Assembly: GCF_014698145.1 (NCBI RefSeq) | Contig: NZ_JACJSM010000013.1 | Coordinates: 62,001 to 126,000 of the forward strand | Origin: Oscillatoria sp. FACHB-1406 | GTDB lineage: Bacteria > Cyanobacteriota > Cyanobacteriia > Cyanobacteriales > Spirulinaceae | Direction: 5' to 3' | Length of the DNA: 64,000 bases | Part shown: positions 7,804 through 17,582 of the stretch, in pieces | How the letters are laid out: every line of letters starts with the position of its first letter | Position numbering within the stretch: the stretch's first letter is position 1 | The notes under the pieces: model-generated | Seen by the model: the letters and a program-made list of their open reading frames with translations, nothing else | Told to the model about the DNA's origin: nothing | The model's database searches: none | Program-made: the position numbers and the translations under genes

Positions 7804-10800
7804 CTAACAAGCAGCTAAGGCGCTTTGTTGAAGTTGCGCGAGGATTTCCGTCCAGCGCGCGCCTTCTAAGTTGGGTAAGACGACGTGGGCGGCTCCCACG
7901 CGATCGCGCGGCCCCAAACCCACTGCATACATTCCCGCCGCTAACGCCGCTTCTACGCCCGAACCGGCATCTTCAAATACGACGCAGCGAGCGGGTTCTA
8001 CCCCCAATTCTCCGGCGGCGTGGAGGAATAGATCCGGGGCGGGTTTGGAGCGGGCGACGCTATAGCCGTCGGAAATGCTATCGATGCGATCGCCAACTCC
8101 CAAGCTTTCAATGACCTCCTGTGCATTTTTACTGGCCGAACCGATCGCAACTTTCAATCCCGCTGCTTTCAGTTCGTCGAGCAAGGATAGCGCTCCGGGA
8201 AGCAAGTCTGCCGGACCGATCGCGCGAATCGACTCGCGGTAGTAGTCGTTTTTGCGATCCATCATTTCCTGCAATTGCTTCTCGCCGTACATCGCCGCGC
8301 GATCGCCTAACAGCACCATCAGCGAGTCCCGTCGCGAAAGTCCTCGCATCGCTTCATTGGCTTCGCGATCGAAGGCGATTCCTTCTTCGTCGGCGAGTTG
8401 CTGCCAGCCGCGATAGTGATACTCTGCGGTGTCGGTAATCACGCCATCAAGGTCGAAGATAACGGCGGCAATATCGAGGGGGGAAGCGGGTTTTTGGGCT
8501 GACATCAGGTTATTTGTAGAGTAAGTTACGGGTTCGAGCGTTTCTTTGGTGGCGGTGGGAAAATCGTAGCGATAGGTTTTTCCGCGCCATTGCAGTTGAA
8601 AGGCAAGGCGCGTCCAACCGGGCGGCAGTTGGGGATTTGCGGTCGGCCCATCGGGCGAAATCCGAACGCCGCCGAAGCCGAAGATAATCGCCTGCCAGAT
8701 ACCGCCGGTCGAAGCGGCGTGAATGCCTTCGGCGGCATTACCGCGCACGTCTTCGAGATCCACCATTGCCGCGCGCAAGAAGTGTTCGTAGGCTTCTTCG
8801 GGACTTTCTAAGTCGCAGGCGAGAATGGCATGAATGGCAGGGCCGAGGGAAGAGCCGTAGGTGTGGTCGGTGCGGGGCATATAATAGTCCCAGTTGCGCT
8901 GGAGCGTGTCGCGATCGTAGTACAGCCCGGTTTCGTTGAGGCTGGAACGATTGACGAGATTTCGCATTAAGTACAGCAGCATCAATACGTCGGGCTGCTT
9001 GAGGACTTGGCGATCGTTTGCGCCTTCAATGCCGAGAATGGCTTGCATCGATCGCGTCCTCGGTTCGTAGTCGGCGAGGTTAATATCTTCAATTTTGAAA
9101 AATCCCTGGCACTGTTCGATCAAATCGCGTTCTTTATCGTAAGGAATCCAAATGCGACGAATAATTTCCGACCAGAGGCGCAAGCGGTTGGGGTTGAGGT
9201 CGAGTTGGGTTTCTAGGGTTTTGGCGCGATCGCCATCGTGCTGCCGCAACCAATCGAGAATGTTTAAAGCCGTCTCCAAATGCCACTGCACCATGCGATT
9301 GGTGAAAGCGTTGTTATCGACTCGTTCGTGGTATTCGTCCGGCCCGATGACATCGCGCAGTTCGTAGCGCTCTAAACGACCATTCCATTCAACTCGCGTT
9401 CCCCAAAATACCGCAGTATCGAGCAGAATTTCTGCGCCGTAGTCGCGCATCCATTCGTCATCGCCGGTAGCTTGCCAATACTGCCAGAGCGCGTAAGCAA
9501 CATCGGTGGTAATGTGAACTTCGCGATCGCCGCACCAAATCCGAATCGGTTCGGCTTGCTTGGAGGTGGGCAACACCCAACGAGGAGTCACTTCATCGCC
9601 CGTATCGGCGCTTTCCCAGGCGTAGACCGCGCCGGGATAGCCGTAGCCCTTGGCCTTGCGCCGCGCGCCTGCTAGGGTGTGATAGCGATAAGTGAGGAGA
9701 TTGCGCGTCAGTTCCGGGTACGTCAAGGTGAGAACGGGGAGGATAAAGATTTCTGTATCCCAGAAGACGTGACCGCGATAGCCAAAGCCCGAGAGGGTTT
9801 TCGCTCCAATGCTGACGCGATCGTCGTGGCGAGGGGCGCTAATGAGGAGTTGGAAGAGGTTGTAGCGCGCTGCAATTTGGGCGATGAGGTCGCCTTCGAT
9901 GATAATGTCGCACGCTTGCCAGGTTTTAGCCCAGGCTTCGACCTGTTGCGATCGCACCGTTTCGTAATCGGGTTGAGCTTGCAAGTGTTCTTGCACCTGC
10001 TGGGCGGGATTATCGGCTTCGCGCGAAGTCAACACGCTCGAAACTTTATCCAGCGTCACCGTTTGTCCGGCGCGGGCGTTAAACGTTGTCGAGAGCGTTG
10101 GATAGCCCTCGCAGCCTTTGATTTGCATTTTTGCAGTATCCGTTCCCGCGATCGCCACGCGAGAAGCGATTCCGAGATCGATTCCCGAACTGCGAGTGCG
10201 GACGTGCAGCCAAATATAGGGTGCGGGCGTTGCCGAATGCGCTTCCCCCGTTCCTTGTTTGACCCACTGCCAGTGCAATACGCCTTGATTGTCCGGATAG
10301 CCGTTAATACTGACCTGCACTTCAATCTCGCCGTCAAAATCCACCGGCGTGACTTGGCAGCGCAAGCCTAATAGGTGTTGGTCTGCTAGCGAAGCAAAAC
10401 GCTCGAACTTCAAATCGAGGGTTTTGCCCGAAGGAGATTTCCAGCGAACCTCGCGCGTTAAAATGCCGCGTTGGAGGTCGAGTTGGCGTTGGTAGCTCAG
10501 AATTTCGCCTTGGTTGAGACGAAATAACTCGCCTTCAGTCTGTACCGTTAAAGCCAACCAATCGGGACAGTTCGCAAGTTCGGTATAAACCACGGGAACG
10601 TCGTCATAAACCCCATGAATCAACGTTGCGGGGCAGGAATCGGGATAGCCCTCTTCAAAGCTGCCCCGGGTTCCGAGGTAGCCATTACCCAGCGTAAAAA
10701 CGGTTTCGCTGTGGTGTAAGTGTGTGGGGTCGAATTGCGTTTCGGTGACAGTCCATTCCGTATAGTCAAAGTAAGGCTGGGGAGAAACTTTGGCATCCAT
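7804..10800 (-). CDS. GH65 disaccharide phosphorylase fused to beta-phosphoglucomutase
   Basis: A 998-aa two-enzyme fusion. Residues about 1-770 are a glycoside hydrolase family 65 phosphorylase: N-terminal beta-sandwich (FTLGNGYLGTRGSFEEGYP), then the (alpha/alpha)6 barrel with the general acid Glu489 in the motif IGPDEYHERVDNNAFTN. Residues about 778-998 are a HAD phosphatase-fold mutase with nucleophile pair Asp783/Asp785 (FDLDGVITDTAEYH), cap motif RGLSR, GSASKN and FEDAGSGVEAA. The first half would split a disaccharide (maltose, trehalose, kojibiose or alike) with phosphate, releasing beta-glucose 1-phosphate; the second turns this to glucose 6-phosphate. Joining them channels the intermediate. 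GH65 substrate cannot be settled from sequence by eye. No partner gene adjoins. Cytosolic, no signal peptide. Confidence 0.92.
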   Translation of the reverse strand: MDAKVSPQPYFDYTEWTVTETQFDPTHLHHSETVFTLGNGYLGTRGSFEEGYPDSCPATLIHGVYDDVPVVYTELANCPDWLALTVQTEGELFRLNQGEILSYQRQLDLQRGILTREVRWKSPSGKTLDLKFERFASLADQHLLGLRCQVTPVDFDGEIEVQVSINGYPDNQGVLHWQWVKQGTGEAHSATPAPYIWLHVRTRSSGIDLGIASRVAIAGTDTAKMQIKGCEGYPTLSTTFNARAGQTVTLDKVSSVLTSREADNPAQQVQEHLQAQPDYETVRSQQVEAWAKTWQACDIIIEGDLIAQIAARYNLFQLLISAPRHDDRVSIGAKTLSGFGYRGHVFWDTEIFILPVLTLTYPELTRNLLTYRYHTLAGARRKAKGYGYPGAVYAWESADTGDEVTPRWVLPTSKQAEPIRIWCGDREVHITTDVAYALWQYWQATGDDEWMRDYGAEILLDTAVFWGTRVEWNGRLERYELRDVIGPDEYHERVDNNAFTNRMVQWHLETALNILDWLRQHDGDRAKTLETQLDLNPNRLRLWSEIIRRIWIPYDKERDLIEQCQGFFKIEDINLADYEPRTRSMQAILGIEGANDRQVLKQPDVLMLLYLMRNLVNRSSLNETGLYYDRDTLQRNWDYYMPRTDHTYGSSLGPAIHAILACDLESPEEAYEHFLRAAMVDLEDVRGNAAEGIHAASTGGIWQAIIFGFGGVRISPDGPTANPQLPPGWTRLAFQLQWRGKTYRYDFPTATKETLEPVTYSTNNLMSAQKPASPLDIAAVIFDLDGVITDTAEYHYRGWQQLADEEGIAFDREANEAMRGLSRRDSLMVLLGDRAAMYGEKQLQEMMDRKNDYYRESIRAIGPADLLPGALSLLDELKAAGLKVAIGSASKNAQEVIESLGVGDRIDSISDGYSVARSKPAPDLFLHAAGELGVEPARCVVFEDAGSGVEAALAAGMYAVGLGPRDRVGAAHVVLPNLEGARWTEILAQLQQSALAAC

Positions 10801-10906
10801 CGGTTATCGTCGGGGGTCGGGAGTTCGGCGGTGGTTCACCCTCTATTTTTCTATCCCCCACTCCGGATTTCCCAAAATTATGGATTCCCTTAACCTTTCA
10901 TTTTTG

Positions 10907-11032
10907 TCAATCATAGCCAGCATCGACCCACATCACCTCGACTTTTTCGAGAACCTCTGGATGCTTTTCCCCCAGTTCCATCAAGGCATAATCCCCTAGA
11001 ACTCGTTCGCCAGCATTAGCTTCGCTTATCAA
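10907..11032 (-). pseudogene. Transposase-like scrap in frame behind murD
   Basis: Directly after the murD stop the same frame stays open for 41 codons to a TGA at 10907-10909. The reading contains NAGERVLGDYALMELGEKHP and then VEVMWVDAGYD. This resembles the DDE region around the second Asp of IS4/IS5-type transposases ('..W.D.GY.G'). No start codon of its own and no further homology on either side, so it is a remnant. The call is by motif only. Confidence 0.4.
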
Positions 11033-12403
11033 TTATTCAACTTTGCTACACTGCTGCAAACACAATTCTCGGAAATGTTCGCCGCGATGCTCGAAACTGC
11101 GGTATTGGTCGAAACTGGCACAGGCGGGGGATAGCAGGACGACAGCGGCGTTGAGTTCGGGAACGAGGGCGATCGCGCGACGAACGGCATTCTCCAGCGT
11201 TTCGACGACTTCCAACTCGCTATAGCCCATTTCCTGCAAGCGTTGGGCAAAAACGGGTGCAGCGTCGCCAATCAAGAGGACGCGCGCGGCTTTCTCCTTA
11301 ATCGCAGCGATCCAAGCCGTATCGTCACCTGCTTTTGCTTCACCCCCCGCAATTAAAATGGCTGGGGTTTTAACGGAAGTTAGCCCCACTTGCGCCGCAT
11401 CGTAATTGGTAGCTTTGCTATCGTTAATAAAATCGGCCCCGGCATGAGTGCAGATATATTCGAGGCGGTGGGGAACTCCGGGGAAAGATTCAATAGCGCT
11501 CGCGATCGCATTATTCTCGATTCCAGCAATTTTCGCCGCAGCAACCGCCATTAAAAGGTTTTGTTGATTATGCGCGCCGACCATTTTTAGTAAATTTGCG
11601 GGGATGATGCGTTCGCCGAAAACGACAACCCAGCCCTCGCCGTCGAGATACGCACCGCGATCGCGATCGCAAAGCAAGCCCTCTTTCCCCTTAACACTCG
11701 TCCAAACCGCATCAGGCCAAGCTTTTAACCCCACATTGCGGAGGTAGGGATCGTCGCCGTTGAAGATTTGCGTTTCAGAACGCCGCAACAGCGAAGCTTT
11801 GATTTCGTAGTAGTTTTCCAGGGTATAGTGACGGCTGAGGTGATCGGGGGTAAAGGTCGTCCAAATCCCGATTTTCGGCGCTAACTCTCGCGAGGATTCA
11901 ATTTGGTAGCTGCTGATTTCCGCCACAATCCAATCGAGAGATTTTGAATTCTCTAAAGCGATTTCGCAGGCAGCATAGCCGATATTCCCACAAGCGGGGG
12001 CGTGCAGTCCGGCGGCTTGGAAAATGGCGGCGGTGAGGGCGGTGGTGGTAGTTTTACCGTTGGTTCCGGTAATGGCAACCCAAGGAATATTTTTCAGGAA
12101 GCGCCAAGCGAGTTCCATCTCGCCGATGGTGTCAATTCCGCGATCGCGCGCTTCCACTAGCGGGGGAATATCCCAGGGAACGCCGGGACTCACCACCACG
12201 AGTTCGGGCGACGTTTCTGCGTTGGCGCTGAATTGATGGCCGAGTTTGACGGAGATGCGCGGGTCGGAAATCTGTTGCTGTTGTTGCTGTAAGATTTCGG
12301 AAGTGCCGCGATCGCTCAATTCCACTTTCCAGCCCTCGCGCGCCAGCAACCGCGAAGCAGCAATCCCCGATCGCCCCAAACCAATTACGCAAGCTTTTCC
12401 CAT
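11033..12403 (-). CDS. murD: UDP-N-acetylmuramoyl-L-alanine--D-glutamate ligase
   Basis: A 456-aa Mur ligase of normal length. It adds D-glutamate to UDP-MurNAc-L-Ala with ATP in the cytosolic part of peptidoglycan synthesis. Three domains: Rossmann-like N-terminal UDP-binding domain ([16 protein letters not shown]), central ATPase with P-loop [18 protein letters not shown] near residue 115, and C-terminal domain with the DSKATN motif near residue 325 that contacts D-Glu and nucleotide. GNIGYAACE follows the P-loop as in the family. It stands alone rather than in a dcw cluster, as is usual in cyanobacteria. The gap to the CorA-like gene upstream is about 90 bp, both on the minus strand. Confidence 0.95.
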   Translation of the reverse strand: MGKACVIGLGRSGIAASRLLAREGWKVELSDRGTSEILQQQQQQISDPRISVKLGHQFSANAETSPELVVVSPGVPWDIPPLVEARDRGIDTIGEMELAWRFLKNIPWVAITGTNGKTTTTALTAAIFQAAGLHAPACGNIGYAACEIALENSKSLDWIVAEISSYQIESSRELAPKIGIWTTFTPDHLSRHYTLENYYEIKASLLRRSETQIFNGDDPYLRNVGLKAWPDAVWTSVKGKEGLLCDRDRGAYLDGEGWVVVFGERIIPANLLKMVGAHNQQNLLMAVAAAKIAGIENNAIASAIESFPGVPHRLEYICTHAGADFINDSKATNYDAAQVGLTSVKTPAILIAGGEAKAGDDTAWIAAIKEKAARVLLIGDAAPVFAQRLQEMGYSELEVVETLENAVRRAIALVPELNAAVVLLSPACASFDQYRSFEHRGEHFRELCLQQCSKVE

Positions 12404-12496
12404 AAGTCCTCAAACGCCCGATTCACTTCGCATTCCCTTAAAATCCTACCGTTACTTTGCCGCCTGCTACCAGTTAATCCAAGCAATCGAATCACT

Positions 12497-13225
12497 TCAA
12501 AACCATTTTCCCCGCGTCAACCAACTGCGGACGAAGAACCCTAAGACAATTCCCGTCAACAGAACCAGCCAAAACGAAATAATGGGCGAATTTTCCAAGC
12601 CATTGGGCAGGTTCATCCCAAACACGCAGGAAAGCGTTACCAACGGGAAGAAAATCGCCGCTAGCACGTTGAGTCGATGAGCGGCTTTAAGGGATTCGAG
12701 GCTGCGTTTAGCTTGTTCTTCGGCTTGTTTTGCAACTTTAAAATCGAGAGCGTTTTTAGTATCGAGATAGAGCAGTTCTAGGGTACGAGCGATTTCGGCA
12801 GCATTATCGCGTAAATCGATGAGATCGCGATCGCTCGGAATGGCTTCTCGTGCCGCTTGCAAGGTGGCTCGCAAGTTCTGGGCAGCGCGCTGGGCGGGGG
12901 TTAGCGCTTCGAGGAGGGCAAAGTAGTCTTCGGCAACGTTGGTGCGTTCGTACTGTTGTCCGAGGCGCTCGGTTTCGGTGCGATAGGCATCAAGGTGTTG
13001 TTTCAGTGCGGTTAAACCGCTCGCGCGGTTGCTGCATTCCCAACTGCCTGTCGGTTTGCGCCAAAAGAGGACGGCTTCGCGATCGCGTTTTCCAGCGTGA
13101 GGCAGTTGATGCAGCACTAAAACCAAATGTCCCTCTGCTAGCATTGCCCGTTGCTGCCCGGAACTTTTATGCCCGAATCGCTCTCGAATCGCTTCTGGAA
13201 GTTGCCAAGAACTCGGAAATTTCAT
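12497..13225 (-). CDS. CorA-like membrane protein
   Basis: A 242-aa protein. Residues about 1-180 are cytosolic and largely helical with charged heptads (coiled-coil look). The C-terminus carries two membrane spans; the first ends in FGMNLPNG, the GMN signature that forms the mouth of CorA magnesium channels. The last residues are basic (RSWLTRGKWF). It is shorter than CorA (about 316 aa) and its N-terminal domain is not recognisably CorA. Best reading: a divergent member of the CorA/ZntB superfamily, pentameric if it follows the family, ion unknown. Alternative: a protein that borrowed the GMN hairpin for oligomerisation. Confidence 0.7.
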   Translation of the reverse strand: MKFPSSWQLPEAIRERFGHKSSGQQRAMLAEGHLVLVLHQLPHAGKRDREAVLFWRKPTGSWECSNRASGLTALKQHLDAYRTETERLGQQYERTNVAEDYFALLEALTPAQRAAQNLRATLQAAREAIPSDRDLIDLRDNAAEIARTLELLYLDTKNALDFKVAKQAEEQAKRSLESLKAAHRLNVLAAIFFPLVTLSCVFGMNLPNGLENSPIISFWLVLLTGIVLGFFVRSWLTRGKWF

Positions 13226-13323
13226 CGCTCGCTTTTAAAACTCCTAATTTCTCCCTCTTCCCCTTTTTAATTTTTAATTTTCACCTCCTTCCCAATTTTT
13301 AATTTTTAATTTTTAATTCTCAC

Positions 13324-14691
13324 CTAATTCTCACCTTCCGGCTGTCCTTTCATTCGCCAGCCTTTCCGCTCGACTTGACGGGCGCGCGCGATCGCGAGAG
13401 TATCGTCCTCGACATTTTTCGTAATCGTCGAACCAGCGGCAATCGTAACATCGCTACCAATGGTAATGGGCGCGACGAAGACGCTATTGGCTCCGGTTTT
13501 AGTGCGATCGCCGATAACCGTGGGATGCTTCTTATAACCGTCGTAGTTAGCGGTAATCGTCCCCGCACCGACATTGACGCGATCGCCGAGCGTTGCATTC
13601 CCCAAGTAAGATAAATGAGCGACTTTCGTTTCATTGCCCAAAGTCGTTCCTTTGAGTTCCACAAAATTACCGACGCGACAAGATTCCCCAACTTGCACCG
13701 CGTTGCGGAGGTGGGCGTAAGGGCCGACTTCTGTTCCCGCCGCGATCGTGCTATTGCGCGCCACAGAGTACAAAACCCTTACACCCTCACCAATCTGACA
13801 GTTTTCAATCAAACTTCCCGGCCCGATCCGACAGCCCGATGCAATCTCCGTATTTCCCCGTAAGTGAGTTTGCGGTTCGATAATCGTATCGGGCGCAATT
13901 TTAACGGTATCGTCAATCGTAATACTGCCGGGATCGATCAGCGTTACGCCCGCCGCCATCCAATCGTCCTTAGTCCGCATTTGCAAAATATCGTAAGCCG
14001 TGGCAAGTTGACGGCGATCGTTAATGCCCATAATCTCTTGATAGTCCTCGACATCGACCGCCATTACCGGATCGAGTTGGCTGAAAACATCGGTTAAATA
14101 ATACTCGTTCTGGTCGTTATCTGCCGTCAAATCGGGCAGAATTGCTGCTAGTTTTTGCCAATTAAAACAATATACGCCCGCATTAATCCGATGATTGTGT
14201 TTTTGGGCATCCGTACAATCCCGGTCTTCGACAATATGTTGAACGCGATTATCGCCATCGCAAAAAACCCGCCCGTATCCTTGGGGATTGGGGAGATGGG
14301 CAGTCAGCAGCGTTGCCGCATTTTGATGAACGCTATGGACGTAAACTAACTTTTCTAAGGTCTCCGGGCGCAACAGAGGGACATCGCCGTTTAAAACCAT
14401 CAAATCGCCTTCGTAATCCCGCAAAGCAGGCAGGAGTTGTTGGATGGCATGGCCTGTCCCCAGTTGTTCGGTCTGCTCGATGAATTCCAGGCTTTCCCAA
14501 CCTTTCAAGGCTTCTTTGACTCTTTCTGCCCCATAGCCGACAATCGCCAAGTAGCGACTGGGTTCGAGGGGCTTGCACCCGAGGAGAACTCGTTCGAGCA
14601 GCGATCGCCCGCCGAGAGAATGTAAAACTTTAGGCAAGGACGATTTCATTCTCGTTCCGCGTCCAGCCGCTAGAATTGCTACCGCTACCAT
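13324..14691 (-). CDS. glmU: Bifunctional GlcN-1-P acetyltransferase / GlcNAc-1-P uridyltransferase
   Basis: A 455-aa enzyme of usual length. It acetylates glucosamine 1-phosphate and then makes UDP-GlcNAc, the precursor for peptidoglycan and lipopolysaccharide. N-terminal nucleotidyltransferase: [18 protein letters not shown] at residues 6-23 binds [11 protein letters not shown] and NGDVPLL follow. From about residue 250 the hexapeptide repeats of a left-handed beta helix appear ([28 protein letters not shown]), the trimeric acetyltransferase. Stands alone; start ATG fits the family start. Confidence 0.95.
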   Translation of the reverse strand: MVAVAILAAGRGTRMKSSLPKVLHSLGGRSLLERVLLGCKPLEPSRYLAIVGYGAERVKEALKGWESLEFIEQTEQLGTGHAIQQLLPALRDYEGDLMVLNGDVPLLRPETLEKLVYVHSVHQNAATLLTAHLPNPQGYGRVFCDGDNRVQHIVEDRDCTDAQKHNHRINAGVYCFNWQKLAAILPDLTADNDQNEYYLTDVFSQLDPVMAVDVEDYQEIMGINDRRQLATAYDILQMRTKDDWMAAGVTLIDPGSITIDDTVKIAPDTIIEPQTHLRGNTEIASGCRIGPGSLIENCQIGEGVRVLYSVARNSTIAAGTEVGPYAHLRNAVQVGESCRVGNFVELKGTTLGNETKVAHLSYLGNATLGDRVNVGAGTITANYDGYKKHPTVIGDRTKTGANSVFVAPITIGSDVTIAAGSTITKNVEDDTLAIARARQVERKGWRMKGQPEGEN

Positions 14692-14755
14692 GACTTACCC
14701 TGCTGTCAATAGTTTCGACACTGGAGTATAGCGCGAATTCCGCCCTGGATCTCAC

Positions 14756-14866
14756 TCAATCCATTCTCGAGGCAAACCAAAACGCACCGATAACCGTGCA
14801 AATAAACAGAAAGGTACAGAGGCGATCGACCCAATAATGCCAAAAGTGGGAATCAATGAAAGTCAT
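14756..14866 (-). CDS. Possible 36-aa membrane micro-protein behind tpsB
   Basis: ATG at 14866 lies nine bases after the tpsB stop on the same strand; AAGGG stands some seven bases before it as a possible ribosome site. The product has one hydrophobic helix (LCTFLFICTVIGAFWFAS) after a polar, aromatic N-terminus. Many cyanobacterial photosynthetic and respiratory small subunits look like this, but I do not recognise it. It could be a chance frame; position and RBS are the only support. Confidence 0.35.
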   Translation of the reverse strand: MTFIDSHFWHYWVDRLCTFLFICTVIGAFWFASRMD

Positions 14867-14875
14867 AAGCTGCCC

Positions 14876-16729
14876 TTAAAACTGATAATTAACGCTGAAA
14901 TAAAAACCGTCATCTTGAGCGTTAGTTCCGCGATCGGGCAAGCTTACTAAGGGAATGCCATAATCGAGGCGAATGCTAAGCCGTTCCAATGGTTGCCAAA
15001 TTGCACCCGCTCCAATCCCGGCTAAAAAATGTCGTTCGGGTAGCGTATTGGGATTATCGCCAACATTCCACACCCAACCGAGATCGATAAAGGGAATGAA
15101 GATAAAGCGCGCCGCCCCTGCTTCATCGCGCTGTACGGTAATGCGATCTTCTAGGGAAAAACGAAAACCGTTATCGGCAGCCCGCGCATTTTGGCGGTAG
15201 CCGCGAAGGGACTGACCGCCGCCGATGACGAATTGCTGGGAGGGGAGTAGCCCGTCGTTGGCGAGTTGCAAATCGGCTGAAACAATCAGGAAATTATTTT
15301 CATTGAGAACTTGGACGCGCTGGGCTTGCAATAACCAACTTATAAACTGTCCGTCGGGAATGGGTTCTGTGTTTTGCGTGGCGTTGAATAACGCTGTCCC
15401 GAAACTGAATTGCGATCGCGCTGCCCACGCCCCCGTTACGTCCCGCAGAACGTAGTCCTGTCCGAACTTAAACACGCTCGTCGTACTGCGTCCTTCCGCA
15501 TCCGGGCCGAAACCAAAGGGAGAAGGACCGGCAAAGGTAAAGGTTTGACCCGTTTGATAAGTAAATCCGGCGGAAAGGGCAAATTCTTCGCGCGGCGTTC
15601 TAATCAAGGGTTGGCGGTAACTAATCTCATACAATTGCGATTGACCGCTAATGTCAAAAATTTTACCAATCCCTTGAATGACGTTATTCCAGTTTACCGA
15701 AGTGCGCAGTTGCAGCGTACCGTTATAGGGGTTGAGCGGAATGCGATAGCCAAAATCGATAGTCCGAGAACCGCCCTGGAGCGTCGTTTTGAAGGATGCG
15801 TCGATCGTGTCGCCCCGCCCCAAAGGATTGCGATAGAGCGCATTAAGACTGAAGCGCTCCGAACCTACACTGGGAGGAGAGTAATTATCGATACTCGCAC
15901 TACTGATGAAAGAATCGGCAGGAGTGACGCGCACGACTAAGATACTGCCGCCCGGTTTTTCGCCAGCGCGCAAACTGGCTTCGATATTACTGAGTAGGGG
16001 ATCGGCTCGCAGCAGTCGCAACTGCGATTCTAAGTTGCTGGTATTAACGGGGGTAACGGAGCCAATGCTAACGCGATCGCGCACGTAATCGGCTAAACGA
16101 TCTGCCCCTTCAACTTCGATCCTCTCAATGCTTCCTTCAATAACCTGAATTTCGATATTGCCACTCTCTAAAGAATTGCGATTGAGAATCGCCCTCGAGG
16201 TGATATAACCGCCATTTAAATAGCGTTCGGTTACTTTGTCGGCTAAGGCCTCGAGTTCTGAAACTGCGACGGTGCGATCGACTAATTTTTCGATCTCGGC
16301 CGCAAAATCCTCAGCCGTCAAAATCGTACTGCCAGCGATCGCGATCGTTTTAACGGATACGGTTTCCGACGCGGGGATCGGCGCGGGCTGCGGCGTGGGT
16401 GTTGGTTCGGGAGTCGGTGTAGGCTGCGGTTCGGGTTCCGGTTCTAAGGGTTGAGGTGGATTGGCATTCGGTTGCAGAAAGCGATCTTGGTTTGGAGTCG
16501 GAACTTGAGAAAGTTGGCGCGCAGGCGTAGTAACAGCAGCGAGGTTCCCAATTGGCCCTCGGGCGGTAACAATGCTTGTTGCCAACGAACTCTCCGGTGT
16601 GGAGACGGCAGCCAGTACCTTCACAGACAAGCCAAACGTACTGCTTGCGCTCGCCAAGAGCGCTCCGCAAAGCTTGAGGTTAAGGTTCGGGGGAAGCGGG
16701 AATCGGGTAACGATCTGATGGAGATCCAC
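14876..16729 (-). CDS. TpsB/ShlB-type two-partner secretion outer-membrane transporter
   Basis: About 617 aa from a GTG at 16729 that has GGGAG nine bases upstream; an in-frame ATG at 16825 would add 32 basic residues that fit no signal peptide. A hydrophobic signal segment precedes 'VKVLA'. A proline-glutamate linker follows (about 27 residues of PEPEPQPTPTPEP type), then the POTRA domain pair (TAEDFAAEIEKLVDRTVAVS; IEGSIERIEVEGADRL) and a 16-strand barrel ending in GFYFSVNYQF, the usual C-terminal aromatic signal. The family carries a TPS-domain protein across the outer membrane. Its likely cargo class (FHA-type TpsA) occurs at 50190-53006, 33 kb away, so pairing is possible but not shown. 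The long Pro-rich linker before POTRA is common in cyanobacterial members. Confidence 0.88.
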   Translation of the reverse strand: MDLHQIVTRFPLPPNLNLKLCGALLASASSTFGLSVKVLAAVSTPESSLATSIVTARGPIGNLAAVTTPARQLSQVPTPNQDRFLQPNANPPQPLEPEPEPQPTPTPEPTPTPQPAPIPASETVSVKTIAIAGSTILTAEDFAAEIEKLVDRTVAVSELEALADKVTERYLNGGYITSRAILNRNSLESGNIEIQVIEGSIERIEVEGADRLADYVRDRVSIGSVTPVNTSNLESQLRLLRADPLLSNIEASLRAGEKPGGSILVVRVTPADSFISSASIDNYSPPSVGSERFSLNALYRNPLGRGDTIDASFKTTLQGGSRTIDFGYRIPLNPYNGTLQLRTSVNWNNVIQGIGKIFDISGQSQLYEISYRQPLIRTPREEFALSAGFTYQTGQTFTFAGPSPFGFGPDAEGRSTTSVFKFGQDYVLRDVTGAWAARSQFSFGTALFNATQNTEPIPDGQFISWLLQAQRVQVLNENNFLIVSADLQLANDGLLPSQQFVIGGGQSLRGYRQNARAADNGFRFSLEDRITVQRDEAGAARFIFIPFIDLGWVWNVGDNPNTLPERHFLAGIGAGAIWQPLERLSIRLDYGIPLVSLPDRGTNAQDDGFYFSVNYQF

Positions 16730-17177
16730 ATTCAATAACTCCCAAATCGAGAAGATTGCTAGTTTCCTCAAACCTGACGATAGCCTCCCATAGAAATTTC
16801 CCCGCGATCGCGAACGTGAGTTCAAGGCAAACCCCGTTCGGCTTTCTCCACCGAACAGTTGCCGCAGCTTTCCTCAGCATACTCAACCGGCTATCGATTG
16901 GCAACCAAACGGCCATCGGATTTGGAGAATTTCCGAACATAGTTAGAGGAAAGCTTCTCAAAGCGTCCTCAAAATCTCTGTCAGGAACGAAATTGAATCT
17001 CTAGACAGGTTCTCAGTGCAAAAGGAGAAGCTCGATGATACACTGAAAGTGAAGTTAGAGCTAGAAAACTGTCTCTAATGCAGGGTCGGTTGGAAACCGC
17101 GATCGCCAACATTGACTCCTTGCAATTCTCAATTTTGCCTCTATCCCCCTAAACGCCACTCAACCGGTCGAAACGTT
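16730..17177. other. Gap between tpsB and the response regulator
   Basis: If tpsB starts at its GTG, this is 448 bp with no believable gene. It holds two HIP1-like sites (near 16804 and 17099) and must carry the divergent promoters of tpsB and the response regulator, but I see no convincing -10/-35 pair or operator. Confidence 0.5.
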
Positions 17178-17549
17178 ATGAGTCATCATGTTCTGGTCGT
17201 CGATGACAGTCCTTCCCAGCGCGAGATGATTGCAACCTTACTCAGAACGATTGGAATGCAAGTAACGGTTGCAGGCAATGGTGAAGAAGCCTTGGAATGT
17301 CTGAAATCCTTGCACCCGGACTTGGTGATTACGGATGTCGTCATGCCGAAAATGAACGGTTACGAGTTTTGTCGTAACTTAAAGAAAAATCCAGCGACCG
17401 AAAGCATTCCCGTCTTAATGTGTACGAGTAAAGGCGAAGAATTCGATCGCTACTGGGGTATGAAACAAGGAGCCGATGCCTATATCGCAAAGCCTTTTAA
17501 ACCCAACGATCTCAATCAAGCCATCCAAAAATTATTGGCAGCCCCCTAG
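17178..17549 (+). CDS. Single-domain response regulator (PilH/CheY type)
   Basis: A 123-aa receiver domain with no output domain. The start at 17178 is chosen because the receiver begins at once (MSHHVLVVDDSPSQREM); the longer frame adds 22 residues of no family character. Acidic pocket Asp9/Asp10, phosphoacceptor Asp53 (LVITDVVMPKMNGYEF), Thr/Ser CTSKGEEFDRYWGMKQG, and Lys in YIAKPF are present. The 'KGEEFDRYWGMKQGADAYI' stretch is typical of cyanobacterial PilH-like regulators in type IV pilus phototaxis operons, though here no pilG/pilJ genes stand nearby. Confidence 0.88.
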   Translation: MSHHVLVVDDSPSQREMIATLLRTIGMQVTVAGNGEEALECLKSLHPDLVITDVVMPKMNGYEFCRNLKKNPATESIPVLMCTSKGEEFDRYWGMKQGADAYIAKPFKPNDLNQAIQKLLAAP

Positions 17550-17582
17550 AATTTACGCCATTCTGGGGCTGCTGGACTCTGT

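Noticed and set aside
9679-10371. 230-codon plus-strand frame opposite the GH65 gene
   Set aside because: Lies wholly within a gene with clear motifs on the other strand; no domain recognisable.
16680-16961. 93-codon minus frame overlapping the tpsB start
   Set aside because: Overlaps the signal-peptide region of tpsB in another frame, with no RBS or family.
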